Positions 48,819 to 57,303 are shown, counted from the first letter of the stretch. The stretch is 64,000 nucleotides of DNA from Xenorhabdus doucetiae (GCF_000968195.1 NZ_FO704550.1:62001-126000); one strand, 5' to 3'. The notes: generated from the letters alone by a model not told the origin. Made by a program: numbers and translations.

Positions 48819-50162
48819 ATGAATGTATCATCATCTTTAGTCTCATTTCTCGATTCGGTTCAATCCCGTAATCAGCATCAAGTCGAATACTTACAGGCAG
48901 TACGAGAAGTGTTGACCTCTCTCTGGCCTTTTCTGCAACAAAACCCGCAATATTGTGAGCAAGGATTATTGGAACGTCTGGTGGAGCCGGAACGGGTAAT
49001 CCAATTCCGCGTCTGCTGGGTGGATGACCAAGGGAAAGTACAGGTTAATCGTGCGTGGCGAGTGCAATTCAATTCGGCCATTGGGCCATTTAAGGGAGGG
49101 ATGCGTTTTCACCCTTCGGTGAATCTTTCCATCCTGAAATTCTTGGGCTTTGAGCAGACCTTGAAGAATGCGCTGACAACATTGCCGATGGGCGGCGGGA
49201 AAGGCGGTTCTGATTTCGATCCCAAAGGGAAAAGCCACGGAGAAATCATGCGATTCTGTCAGGCCTTGATGACCGAACTTTACCGCTATTTGGGGCCGGA
49301 TACCGACGTGCCTGCCGGCGATATCGGCGTAGGTGGTCGTGAAGTGGGTTTTATGGCGGGCATGATGAAAAAACTGTCCAACAATACGGCGTGCGTTTTT
49401 ACGGGCAAAGGGTTGTCTTTTGGCGGCAGTTTGATCCGGCCTGAAGCGACCGGATATGGGTTGGTTTATTTCACCCATGAAATGCTTAAGCGTCATGGCA
49501 TGGGGCTTGAAGGGATGCGGGTCTCTGTATCTGGCGCGGGAAATGTCGCCCAGTATTCCATTGAAAAATGTCTGGAACTGGGGGCGACAGTGGTTACGGC
49601 ATCGGATTCAGGCGGGACGGTAGTGGATGAAGACGGTTTTACGCCGGAGAAACTGGCCCATCTTGCAGAGATCAAAAATCAGCGTTACGGCCGTGTGGAA
49701 GAGTATGCCAAAGAGCGTGGGCTGACTTTCCTTAAAGGGCAAGATCCGTGGTCTGTTCCTGTTGATATTGCCCTGCCTTGTGCCACCCAGAACGAACTGG
49801 ATTTAGACGCGGCGAACACGTTGATTAAAAATGGGGTGAAAGCGGTTGCGGAAGGCGCCAACATGCCGGCGACGATTGCGGCGACTGAGGCTTTCCTTAA
49901 AGCCGGCGTTTTATTTGCACCCGGTAAGGCCGCCAATGCGGGGGGCGTGGCAACGTCGGGGCTGGAGATGGCGCAGAACGCAGCGCGTCTGAGCTGGAAA
50001 GCGGAAAAAGTGGATATTCGCTTGCATCACATTATGCTCGATATCCATCAGGCTTGCGTAGAGTATGGCGGAGAAGGGAAACAAATTAACTACGTACAAG
50101 GCGCGAATATCGCCGGCTTTGTCAAAGTCGCGGATGCGATGTTATCACAGGGCATTGTGTAG
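48819..50162 (+). CDS. gdhA: NADP-specific glutamate dehydrogenase
   Basis: GdhA makes glutamate from 2-oxoglutarate, ammonium and NADPH. The 447 residues have VIQFRVCWVDDQG, GPFKGGMRFHPSVN with the substrate Lys residues, the catalytic-lysine signature LPMGGGKGGSDFDPKGKS, PAGDIGVGGREVGF, and a Rossmann SVSGAGNVAQYSIEK. The start ATG 48819 has GGAAG upstream and gives exactly the length of E. coli GdhA; ATG 48798 has no SD. A 200-base AT-rich leader lies between the uspA terminator and the gene. It converges on rsmJ with 19 bases between. Confidence 0.96.
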   Translation: MNVSSSLVSFLDSVQSRNQHQVEYLQAVREVLTSLWPFLQQNPQYCEQGLLERLVEPERVIQFRVCWVDDQGKVQVNRAWRVQFNSAIGPFKGGMRFHPSVNLSILKFLGFEQTLKNALTTLPMGGGKGGSDFDPKGKSHGEIMRFCQALMTELYRYLGPDTDVPAGDIGVGGREVGFMAGMMKKLSNNTACVFTGKGLSFGGSLIRPEATGYGLVYFTHEMLKRHGMGLEGMRVSVSGAGNVAQYSIEKCLELGATVVTASDSGGTVVDEDGFTPEKLAHLAEIKNQRYGRVEEYAKERGLTFLKGQDPWSVPVDIALPCATQNELDLDAANTLIKNGVKAVAEGANMPATIAATEAFLKAGVLFAPGKAANAGGVATSGLEMAQNAARLSWKAEKVDIRLHHIMLDIHQACVEYGGEGKQINYVQGANIAGFVKVADAMLSQGIV

Positions 50163-50181
50163 CCCTGGATAAAAAACGCAG

Positions 50182-50925
50182 TCAGCGGGGATAAATATCG
50201 AAACGGTGGTTTTTGGTGATAATGGCGGCAGACGCTTTAACGCCTGCCAGTGGTTCCGCATAATCCGGCCGTTTCACCACCACCCGACGTTCCGCCAACG
50301 CGCGGGCAGGTGCCAGCAAACTGTCAGCATCCTCATCTGCCCCGACCAACGACTGGAAAACGCGCATCTCTTTTTTGACCAGCGCGCTTTTTTGTTTATG
50401 CGGATACATCGGGTCGAGATAAACCACATCCGGCGGTGGCGTGATATCAGCCAAAGCGGTAATGCTTGAGACAGGGATCAGGGTCAGGCGCTCTTGCAGC
50501 CAGTCACCAATCTCAGCATCCTGATAGCCACGTTGTAGACCGTCATCCAGCAATGCGGCGACCACTGGGTGGCGCTCCAACATCCTGACATGGCAGCCGA
50601 CAGAAGCCAGCACGAAAGCATCACGTCCCAATCCGGCGGTGGCATCCACGACATCAGGTAAATAATCTTTCTTGATGCCGACGGCTTTCGCGACGGCTTC
50701 ACCACGACCACCACCAAAACGGCGGCGATGTGCCATCGTCCCGCCGACAAAATCGACATAAATCCCGCCCAGCTTAGGTTCATCGCGCTTGTGTAATTCC
50801 AGCCGTTCGGCCGTCAAGACTAGTGCCATGACGGACGCTTCATCGTGGATCAAATTCCAACGTTCAGCCAAGCGCGTTAAGGCGCTGTGATCAGCGCCTT
50901 CTTCACAAATCAAACAAATCTTCAC
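50182..50925 (-). CDS. rsmJ: 16S rRNA (guanine1516-N2)-methyltransferase
   Basis: RsmJ (YhiQ) methylates N2 of G1516 of 16S rRNA in the small subunit. The 247 residues include DFVGGTMAHRRRFGGGRGE, the SAM-binding motif I VVDATAGLGRDAFVLASVG, and the motif IV-like DVVYLDPMYPHKQKSALVKKEMR (split here at DPMYPH, the catalytic loop of N2-guanine enzymes). The start is GTG 50925, six bases after the prlC stop, so the pair is co-transcribed. This matches the E. coli prlC-rsmJ arrangement. Confidence 0.94.
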   Translation of the reverse strand: MKICLICEEGADHSALTRLAERWNLIHDEASVMALVLTAERLELHKRDEPKLGGIYVDFVGGTMAHRRRFGGGRGEAVAKAVGIKKDYLPDVVDATAGLGRDAFVLASVGCHVRMLERHPVVAALLDDGLQRGYQDAEIGDWLQERLTLIPVSSITALADITPPPDVVYLDPMYPHKQKSALVKKEMRVFQSLVGADEDADSLLAPARALAERRVVVKRPDYAEPLAGVKASAAIITKNHRFDIYPR

Positions 50926-50931
50926 AGGTTA

Positions 50932-52974
50932 TTATCCGCCGATGCCGTAGCTCTCTAACATGGCATCCAGTTCTGGTTCACGGCCACGGAAACGGACAAA
51001 CAGTGTCATGGGATCTTCTGAGCCGCCACGGGTCAAGATATTGTCGAGGAAGGACTGACCGGTTGTGCGATTGAAAATTCCCTCTTCTGAGAAGCGAGAA
51101 TAGGCATCGGCGGCCAGAACATCCGCCCATAGATAACTGTAATAACCTGCTGCATAACCGCCATTAAAGATATGGCTAAAGGAGTGCGGGAAGCGTCCCC
51201 ACTCTGGCGCTGGCACAACCGCAACCTGTTTTTTCACGGCTTGCAGCGTTTCCAGAACTTGCGTTCCCTTAGTGGGATCATATTCCGCATGCAGGCGAAA
51301 ATCGAACAGGCCAAACTCAAGCTGACGCAGAATTTTCATGGCGGCCTGATAGTTTTTGGCTGCCAGCATATTATCCAGCATCTCTTTTGGCAGAGGCTCC
51401 CCAGTCTGATAGTGGCCGGAGATAAACGCCAGTGCTTCCGGCTCCCAACACCAGTTTTCCATAAACTGGCTTGGACACTCTACCGCATCCCACGGTACCC
51501 CATTGATACCGGCCACATCCAAGGCATCAATCTGGGTCAGCATATGGTGCAGACCATGCCCAAACTCATGGAACAGCGTTGTCACTTCGCTGTGCGTAAA
51601 CAGGGCGGGTTGATCACCGACTGGCTTGTTGAAGTTACAAGTCAGATAAGCGACAGGATTTTGCAACTCGCCAGAGGCGTGACGCATTCTGCCGACATAG
51701 CTGTCCATCCAGGCACCACCGCGTTTATGCTCGCGGGCATAAAGATCCAAATAGAAACTGCCGCGTAATGCCTGTTGATCATCGTACAGTTCAAAGAAAC
51801 GTACATCAGGATGCCATGTATCCACATCATGGCGCTCTTTGGCAGTGATACCATAAATGCGGCGAACGACTTCAAACAGCCCTTCCAGCGCCCGTTGTTC
51901 CGGGAAGTAAGGACGCAGTTGTTCATCATCAATGGAGAAGTCATGCTGTTTTTGCTTCTCGCTATAATAAGTCAGATCCCACGCTTCCAGCGCTTCAACA
52001 CCGTAGTGAGATTTGGCGAAATCGGTGAGTGTTGTCAACTCATCCAGACCTTGTTGATGGGCGCGTTTGGCAAGATCATTCAGGAAATCGAGCACTTGCT
52101 GGGGTGTTTGCGCCATTTTGGTCGCGAGGGAACTTTCAGCATAGCTCTTGAATCCCAGCAATTGGGCGAGTTCATGACGCAACGCCAGTATTTCCGCCAT
52201 GATGTCACTGTTATCCCATTTTCCGGCATCGGGTCCTTGCTCGGAAGCGCGGGTCGTATAGGCGTAATACATTTCCTTGCGCAGTTCACGATCATCGGCA
52301 TAGGTCATGACGGGCAGATAACTTGGCATATTCAGCGTCAGCAACCATCCCTCCAGCCCCTTGGCCTCGGCGGCGGCTTTGGCTGCGGCCTTGGCACTTT
52401 CAGGCAGACCGGCCAGATCGCACTCATCGGTAATCAGCTTAGTCCATCCCATTGTGGCATCCAGCACATTATTGCCGAACTTCGCACCCAACTCAGACAA
52501 ACGGGCGGTAATTTCACCGTAACGTTGCTGTTTCTCTTCTGGTAAACCAATGCCGCTTAATTCAAAATCACGCAAAGTATCTTCAACCACCTTGCGCTGT
52601 GGCTGGGAAAGGGCTTCGAAAGATTGACTCTCTTTCAGCGACTTATAAGCTTGATATAACCCTTTGTGCTGCCCCAGCCAGGTATCGAATTCGGAGAGCA
52701 GAGGCAGGCTTTGCTCATAGGCTTCGCGAAGCTCTGGACTATTCTTGACCGCATTCAAGTGCCCGACGGGCGACCACATGCGGGAAAGTTTATCTTTCTC
52801 TTCTGAAATGGGCTGACACAGATTATCCCAAGTAAAAGCGGCGTTTTCGGATAAAATTTTCTCAATGACTTGACGGTAATTGGCTAACGTCTCTTTCACA
52901 GCAGGCACGACATGTTTTGGTTCGATTGCAGAGAACTTGGGCAATGCAGAAGGTGTCAGTAACGGATTAGTCAT
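50932..52974 (-). CDS. prlC: Oligopeptidase A
   Basis: PrlC is a cytoplasmic zinc metallopeptidase of family M3 that degrades signal peptides and other short peptides. The 680 residues equal the E. coli length. The active site is TTLFHEFGHGLHHML (HExxH, with a third Glu ligand downstream in WDAVECPSQFMENW). The N-terminal half is the helical cap over the tunnel. In E. coli it belongs to the heat-shock regulon. It is the first gene of prlC-rsmJ and lies beside selC. Confidence 0.95.
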   Translation of the reverse strand: MTNPLLTPSALPKFSAIEPKHVVPAVKETLANYRQVIEKILSENAAFTWDNLCQPISEEKDKLSRMWSPVGHLNAVKNSPELREAYEQSLPLLSEFDTWLGQHKGLYQAYKSLKESQSFEALSQPQRKVVEDTLRDFELSGIGLPEEKQQRYGEITARLSELGAKFGNNVLDATMGWTKLITDECDLAGLPESAKAAAKAAAEAKGLEGWLLTLNMPSYLPVMTYADDRELRKEMYYAYTTRASEQGPDAGKWDNSDIMAEILALRHELAQLLGFKSYAESSLATKMAQTPQQVLDFLNDLAKRAHQQGLDELTTLTDFAKSHYGVEALEAWDLTYYSEKQKQHDFSIDDEQLRPYFPEQRALEGLFEVVRRIYGITAKERHDVDTWHPDVRFFELYDDQQALRGSFYLDLYAREHKRGGAWMDSYVGRMRHASGELQNPVAYLTCNFNKPVGDQPALFTHSEVTTLFHEFGHGLHHMLTQIDALDVAGINGVPWDAVECPSQFMENWCWEPEALAFISGHYQTGEPLPKEMLDNMLAAKNYQAAMKILRQLEFGLFDFRLHAEYDPTKGTQVLETLQAVKKQVAVVPAPEWGRFPHSFSHIFNGGYAAGYYSYLWADVLAADAYSRFSEEGIFNRTTGQSFLDNILTRGGSEDPMTLFVRFRGREPELDAMLESYGIGG

Positions 52975-53198
52975 AATGAGCGCCTTATATGTGTAGTTGG
53001 GTATAGGCGCAAACCGGCACTATAGCCCAATGGGTTGTTGACGATAGATGGGGATAAGATACCGTGAGTTCAATGCTAATACCGCTCTTTTATGTGAATA
53101 ATTAGGCTCTTTTTCTATCAGGGATCTGTGAAGTCACGGGGAAGTTTAGATATTAGCGGGAACGCGCTATAATCCCTGCCCATCATTAATTTATTAAT

Positions 53199-53293
53199 GG
53201 AAGATCATCGTCCCCGGTGGGGCGGCTGGGCTTCAAACCCAGATGGGGTCGCCAGCGACCCCCGGCAGGTTCAACTCCTGTGGTCTTCCGCCA
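53199..53293 (+). tRNA. selC: tRNA-Sec (UCA)
   Basis: A 95-base tRNA from GGAAGATCATCGTCCCCGG to the encoded CCA. It has the UCA anticodon in GGCTTCAAACC, the long variable arm GGGGTCGCCAGCGACCCCC, and the eight-base acceptor stem typical of selenocysteine tRNA. It matches E. coli selC at most positions. selC is a frequent integration site for genomic islands, and the genes after it here (53294-58638) are not core. Confidence 0.96.
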
Positions 53294-53673
53294 GTTGTTG
53301 TCTTGTGTTGTCTTGTGTTGTCTTTTGCTTTCAATAAAAGCTATTAGATTCATTTTGTTATGTGATGGCGCTAAATATCACTTTGTGAGTGAAAAATAAA
53401 ACTCTTGTTAACCAATCACTGAATTTTGCCATTAGCCGAGTATTATTAAGTAGACACTGGCAAGCTGCTTACATTGGATATGAAATCTGCTTAGCGTTCG
53501 CAGAATAATAAAAATTAGCTCGTCATTTTATATTCTTTATTGATACCTTCTTTTTAAGTATCTGACTGTAAAGCCCGATTAGTTATATACGGGACAAAAA
53601 AGAAAAAGTGATCAAAATTACCCTACATATCTTGTGTTGAAAATACACCGGTAAATTGGAGAAATAAGCAAAT
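53294..53673. repeat. Region after selC with a short direct repeat
   Basis: Right after the tRNA, TCTTGTGTTG occurs twice head to tail (53301-53320) with partial copies on either side (53294-53326). The remaining 340 bases are AT-rich without a gene and hold the promoter of the next transporter. I found no second copy of the selC 3' end that would mark an island boundary inside the window. Confidence 0.45.
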
Positions 53674-54864
53674 ATGGCGATACAAGCTGAATCCCATAAT
53701 AAAAAAAAGAGGGAGTTATCACTGGGATTTATTCTAATACTGGCAATGGCACTCCCTATGCTAATTCTTTATGCTTGCGGGGCATTGGCTCCCTTTATTT
53801 TACAGGAAGGTACGATTGATCGTGAACTCTTGGGAAGATTTACGTTAGCAGCATTTGGTGTGGCTGCCATTCTATCCTTATCTGCTGGGAGATGGATGAA
53901 AAAGCTGGGCATCCGTTGGGCGGGTATCATGTTGTTTCTATTCACTGGAGGGGCATTTGCGGCATTGATTTTGGCAAATCATCCTTGGTTGATGGTACTG
54001 GCAATAGCGGTTTGTGGTATTGCTCAGGCTTTGGCAAATCCAATGACTAATCAAGCCATTGCGACACAAGTGGCTCCTGTGAATAAATCGTTCATGGTGG
54101 GATTGAAGCAATCTGGAGTTCAACTCTCTGCATTAGTGGCGGGGTCGTTTTTGCCATGGATTGCGACACAATGGGGATGGCGCACAGCATTAGGCACCAT
54201 TGTTCCAATGTGCCTGCTCATGGCGATTGTCGTGGCTGTTCGCAATTGGCAGCCCAGAGTGACCGTTTCACCGATGAAATCTCGCAAAGCGGGGCAATTG
54301 GGCGCCATAATGATGCTGATGTTAATGCAAGGCTGTGTTGGGATTGTGTTGGCCGCTTTTATTACTCAGGTGCCGATATTTGCTTCTCAATTGGGAATGC
54401 CTCCCGATCAGGCTGCATCTCTTATCACACTATTCGGACTGATGGGATGGCTTTCTCGTTTAGTTCTGACACCTCTGGCGAGTCGATTTAAGCAGGAATC
54501 CGACTTATTGGCGCTTTTGTTTGTCTTCGCTTTCTTCGCATTAATTGCAACATTTAATGCCACCGTACAAAACCTCTGGTTGGTTTATGCCGGGGTGATA
54601 GGGATTGGTTGTACGCTTGTTGCGACCAATGCTCTGGCGATGGTTATGATTCTACAACATGATTGTTTTGGAGAAATACCCACAGCATCTGGGCGAATTT
54701 CCTTTGCCTTTTTTGGCGGTCTAGCATTGGGTTCATTACTTTTCCAATGGGTGGTGACTTATTTCGGATCGATATGGGCAGGGATGGTGTTTATGTTAAT
54801 ACTGTTAAGTTTCAGCTTTATTTCGGTGCTCCGTTTGCGCTGGTTTTTGTCACGGGCCGTATAA
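53674..54864 (+). CDS. MFS transporter, CynX/NimT-like
   Basis: A 396-residue, 12-helix major facilitator protein. The start MAIQAESHNKKKRELSLGF is hydrophilic. The helix pattern, the loop AGRWMKKLGIRWAG, and GIAQALANPMTNQAIATQVAP with KQSGVQLSALVAGSFLPW resemble the cyanate/nitroimidazole (CynX/NimT) group of transporters. Substrates in this group are poorly known. GGAGAAA precedes the ATG. It converges on the short threonyl-tRNA synthetase gene. If that gene gives resistance to a threonine-like inhibitor, this protein could move the same compound, but there is no direct evidence. Confidence 0.8.
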   Translation: MAIQAESHNKKKRELSLGFILILAMALPMLILYACGALAPFILQEGTIDRELLGRFTLAAFGVAAILSLSAGRWMKKLGIRWAGIMLFLFTGGAFAALILANHPWLMVLAIAVCGIAQALANPMTNQAIATQVAPVNKSFMVGLKQSGVQLSALVAGSFLPWIATQWGWRTALGTIVPMCLLMAIVVAVRNWQPRVTVSPMKSRKAGQLGAIMMLMLMQGCVGIVLAAFITQVPIFASQLGMPPDQAASLITLFGLMGWLSRLVLTPLASRFKQESDLLALLFVFAFFALIATFNATVQNLWLVYAGVIGIGCTLVATNALAMVMILQHDCFGEIPTASGRISFAFFGGLALGSLLFQWVVTYFGSIWAGMVFMLILLSFSFISVLRLRWFLSRAV

Positions 54865-54870
54865 GCGCTC

Positions 54871-54893
54871 GGCCACTGAATAACTCAGTGGCC
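54871..54893. terminator. Hairpin between convergent genes
   Basis: GGCCACTGA-ATAAC-TCAGTGGCC is a perfect 9-bp stem between the transporter stop (54864) and the synthetase stop (54913). There is no U-tract, so termination may need Rho or be weak. Confidence 0.5.
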
Positions 54894-54912
54894 AAACAGG
54901 TGCCTTCGGACA

Positions 54913-56097
54913 TTACATGTTCCTATATGCAAGTAATTGCTCAACCAGCTTCATTTTCTCTATCGTCGTGACCATTTTTCCCCGGCGTAGCGCAACTTGA
55001 TGTGTTTTCATCTCCTGTTCTCCGACAAGCAAAATATTGGGAATTTTCATTTGATGGAACCGTTTGATTTTACGGGCAACGGAACTATTACTGTGGTCTG
55101 TCAGCACATGCAGGTCGGCAGACCTGAGCAAATCCACTAATGTATTGGCATAGTCGATAGCCGTTTCGTCAACGGTAGCAATCGCAACGGGTAATGGATG
55201 AATCCACTCCGGCAAGGCACCCTGAGTGATTTCCAGCAACATACCGAGCCATCGCTCTATTGAACCATACATGACTTGATGCAGGATAACCGGATGTTCT
55301 TTCTCTCCGGCAGCATTTGTATAGGCGATATCAAATCGTTCCGGCAGATTAAAGTCCAGTTGGATTGTGCCGCATTGCCACTCGCGCCCCAGATTATCTT
55401 GAAGAGCCAGCTCAATTTTGGGGCCATAAAATGCCCCTTCTCCGACTTGTAATTCGAAATCAATCAACGCATTTCGGCACACGTCAATCAGGATTTGTTC
55501 AGCTTTTTGCCACAATGCTTCGTCTCCCAGAGAGGATTCTGGGCGTGTGGAGACTTTGACGGAAAGATGCTGATAACCGTACTGGCGGTAGACAAGTTTG
55601 GCTCTGTTCAGAAAGTGAATGACTTCATCCTGAACCTGTGACCAGGCACAAAAAACATGCGCATCATCCTGAGTGAACTGACGCAGGCGCAAACAGCCGT
55701 TCAAAGAACCAGAAGATTCATTGCGATGAACAAGACCAAATTCAAATAGCTTGACGGGTAGTTCCCTGTAGCTGTGTACGCCGCGTTTGAACAGCAAAAT
55801 ATGCGCCGGGCAAGACATCGGTTTTAGCGCGTATGCCTGCATATTCTCTTGATCGCCACCGAAGAACATATCCTCTCCGTACATCATAAGATGGCCGGAA
55901 GTCTGCCAGAGATCTTTTTTCAAAAACTGGGGAGTACGAACCTCCTGAAAACCGTGTTGTTGATACAGTTGGCGAATATGCTGCTGAATATTTTGAAATA
56001 AACGCCATCCGTTTGGGTGCCAGAAGATCATGCCCGGCCCTTGTGGCTCAGAGTGAAATAGGTCAAGCTGTTGTGCGATTTCGCGATGAGTTTTCAT
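54913..56097 (-). CDS. Short threonyl-tRNA synthetase paralogue without editing domains
   Basis: A class II synthetase of the ThrRS type, 394 residues against 642 for E. coli ThrS. The N-terminal TGS and editing domains (N1, N2) are absent, while the catalytic and anticodon-binding domains are complete. Motif 1 region FQEVRTPQ, motif 2 FGLVHRNESSGSLNGCLRLR and QFTQDDAHVF, GAFYGPKIELALQD, EWQCGTIQLDF, and motif 3 YGSIERWLGMLLE are clear. The three zinc ligands that read threonine appear intact: Cys in MSCPAH, His in VHRNE, His in VILHQVMYGS. One odd position is RLRQF where ThrS has RVRGF. The start is ATG 56097 (or 56100) after AAAGGAG. Expression is controlled by a threonine attenuator (56143-56277). 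It is probably a second enzyme used when tRNA-Thr charging falls or when ThrS is inhibited. Confidence 0.88.
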   Translation of the reverse strand: MKTHREIAQQLDLFHSEPQGPGMIFWHPNGWRLFQNIQQHIRQLYQQHGFQEVRTPQFLKKDLWQTSGHLMMYGEDMFFGGDQENMQAYALKPMSCPAHILLFKRGVHSYRELPVKLFEFGLVHRNESSGSLNGCLRLRQFTQDDAHVFCAWSQVQDEVIHFLNRAKLVYRQYGYQHLSVKVSTRPESSLGDEALWQKAEQILIDVCRNALIDFELQVGEGAFYGPKIELALQDNLGREWQCGTIQLDFNLPERFDIAYTNAAGEKEHPVILHQVMYGSIERWLGMLLEITQGALPEWIHPLPVAIATVDETAIDYANTLVDLLRSADLHVLTDHSNSSVARKIKRFHQMKIPNILLVGEQEMKTHQVALRRGKMVTTIEKMKLVEQLLAYRNM

Positions 56098-56142
56098 CAT
56101 GACTCCTTTAGTGAAACTCTGGGCGAAGCGCATGGGGCAGGT

Positions 56143-56177
56143 ATAAAAAACCCTCTGGCGAATCGCTCAGAGGGTTT
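56143..56177 (-). terminator. Attenuator terminator of the short ThrRS gene
   Basis: On minus, AAACCCTCTG and CAGAGGGTTT (with an inner GCG/CGC) form a strong stem followed by TTTTTTAT, between the leader peptide and the synthetase gene. Its 5' arm ACCCTCT can instead pair with GGGGGGT at the leader stop codon (seven pairs, two G-U). That alternative forms an antiterminator. Confidence 0.9.
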
Positions 56178-56193
56178 AAAAATTTAGTCGTGT

Positions 56194-56277
56194 TTACCCC
56201 CCGAACAACCTGATGGTTTCGGTGGTGGTAGTTTGTTGGATTGGCTTAACCAATTTGTCGATCAATTTATTTTTCAT
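56194..56277 (-). CDS. Threonine leader peptide of the attenuator
   Basis: A 27-codon frame starting ATG 56277 and ending TAA, too short for usual gene finders. Residues 12-27 read PIQQTTTTETIRLFGG, with threonine at five of six positions 16-21, then isoleucine. The ACC codons and following GAA pair with TTCGG just before the GGGGGG, giving the protector hairpin (CCGAA/TTCGG). A ribosome stalled at the Thr codons would break this hairpin, free GGGGGGT to pair with ACCCTCT, and prevent the terminator. This is the thrL/trpL mechanism. The SD is weak; a -10 TATACT lies at 56300-56305. Confidence 0.88.
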   Translation of the reverse strand: MKNKLIDKLVKPIQQTTTTETIRLFGG

Positions 56278-56342
56278 GATGCTGAAATTATTAACAGTCA
56301 GTATAAGAAAAAGCAAGTGTAAATTTTATACAGATGATTTTT

Positions 56343-56381
56343 TTATAAAAAACTCAAGGAAAGAAAATCACGCCTTGAGTT
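56343..56381 (-). terminator. Intrinsic terminator of the LprI-like gene
   Basis: On minus, AACTCAAGG and CCTTGAGTT form a 9-bp stem followed by TTTTTTAT. It isolates the following ThrRS promoter from upstream transcription. Confidence 0.85.
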
Positions 56382-56396
56382 CTTAATGATTTATTA

Positions 56397-56723
56397 TCAA
56401 ATTGGTTTCTCTATTGAATTATACAGCATATCAAGTTGATGAATGCGTTGGCGGTAATTTTGCAGCAGACAGGCTGTCTCTCCCTTACATTTTTGGCGCT
56501 GTTTCAGCCAGGCATTTTGGTTATCATACATCTCGCCTGATACTCCCATAGCAAACAGCCCGCGCAGAAAGTGATATTTCACACTTAATTCCACATCCAG
56601 ATCATTCAGCTTTGGATTTGAACAAATGGCTTTCTCATCCAGTGCCTTAGCTTTTGTACAGTCAAAACTGGCAGCAAAACTCAGGGGAGAGAAAATAAGT
56701 AACATCAACCAGAGATATTTCAT
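56397..56723 (-). CDS. Secreted LprI-like (DUF1311) protein
   Basis: A 108-residue exported protein with a clear signal peptide MKYLWLMLLIFSPLSFAAS. The mature part has FDCTKAKALDEKAICSNPKL and a second Cys pair KCKGETACLL, the four-cysteine pattern of the lysozyme-inhibitor LprI N-terminal family (DUF1311). Members act or are thought to act in the periplasm; some bind lysozyme. Its ATG abuts the stop of the upstream gene (TAAATG) with AAGGAG, so the two are translated together. A role in defence against host lysozyme would suit an insect-associated bacterium, but only family membership supports it. Confidence 0.8.
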   Translation of the reverse strand: MKYLWLMLLIFSPLSFAASFDCTKAKALDEKAICSNPKLNDLDVELSVKYHFLRGLFAMGVSGEMYDNQNAWLKQRQKCKGETACLLQNYRQRIHQLDMLYNSIEKPI

Positions 56724-57218
56724 TTATTTCTCCTTATGGGAAGGAATGACAGGCTCTGGCTCAGTTTGCAATTTTGGCGGAACAATGTTTTCGAACTTGA
56801 ATGACCGGGCTTTGCCGATTGCATCTAATTTGCAGGAGAATCGTATGTTGTGCCAACCATCATCGGTTCTGTACATCCCTATGCCGACCAATTCAGACGC
56901 GTTTTTGAGTTTAATATCCCCTGGTGAATCAATGCCAAGGAAAACTTTATCAGCATCTTTATGGTATTTCTGAATAACGGGTAAGGCAAAAGGGCGACAA
57001 ATAAACTCGGCCACTTTTTTGGTCTCTGACCAACCTTCGACCATTGATAGTGCAGATTTATCGATAACTTGTTCATTAATTTGCTGTTGCAGATATTTTT
57101 TCTGGCTTAGCGATAATTGTTGGGTGGGGACTTGTGCTTGTGCAAAGGTAGATAATGCAAAGGTAGAGAAGAATAGACTGATGGCCCCCAAATAAGTTAA
57201 GTATCTTGAGTAAAACAT
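56724..57218 (-). CDS. Secreted protein of unknown function, partner of the LprI-like gene
   Basis: A 164-residue protein that I do not recognise. It starts with a signal peptide (about 1-29, cleavage near AQAQV). A Gln-rich helix LSLSQKKYLQQQINEQVID follows, then a mixed alpha/beta region with two cysteines (FICRPF and FSCKLD) that could form a disulfide in the periplasm. The tail is Pro/Glu-rich (QTEPEPVIPSHKEK). AAGGAGT precedes the ATG. It is the first gene of a two-gene operon with the LprI-like gene, so it may act on the same target. Confidence 0.75.
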   Translation of the reverse strand: MFYSRYLTYLGAISLFFSTFALSTFAQAQVPTQQLSLSQKKYLQQQINEQVIDKSALSMVEGWSETKKVAEFICRPFALPVIQKYHKDADKVFLGIDSPGDIKLKNASELVGIGMYRTDDGWHNIRFSCKLDAIGKARSFKFENIVPPKLQTEPEPVIPSHKEK

Positions 57219-57242
57219 AATGGCATACTCCTTGTTTGAGAT

Positions 57243-57280
57243 TAAAAAAGTATGGCACAGATTTCATGAGTATGCCATTA
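57243..57280 (-). terminator. Intrinsic terminator of the PI-PLC-like gene
   Basis: On minus, ATGGCA and TGCCAT form a 6-bp stem with a 15-base loop, followed by ACTTTTTTAAT. It lies just before the start of the secreted-protein operon. Confidence 0.6.
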
Positions 57281-57303
57281 ATATACTGCCATTGCATGAG
57301 TCT

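Noticed and set aside
53217..53399. 60-codon frame across selC
   Set aside because: It lies inside the tRNA-Sec gene and the AT-rich region after it.
54913..56097. A truncated pseudogene of thrS
   Set aside because: The frame is intact from an SD-preceded start, all catalytic and zinc residues are kept, and it has a dedicated attenuator; decay would not preserve these.
54913..56097. A T-box riboswitch upstream of the synthetase
   Set aside because: No T-box sequence or specifier hairpin is seen; the signals are those of a translated leader-peptide attenuator.
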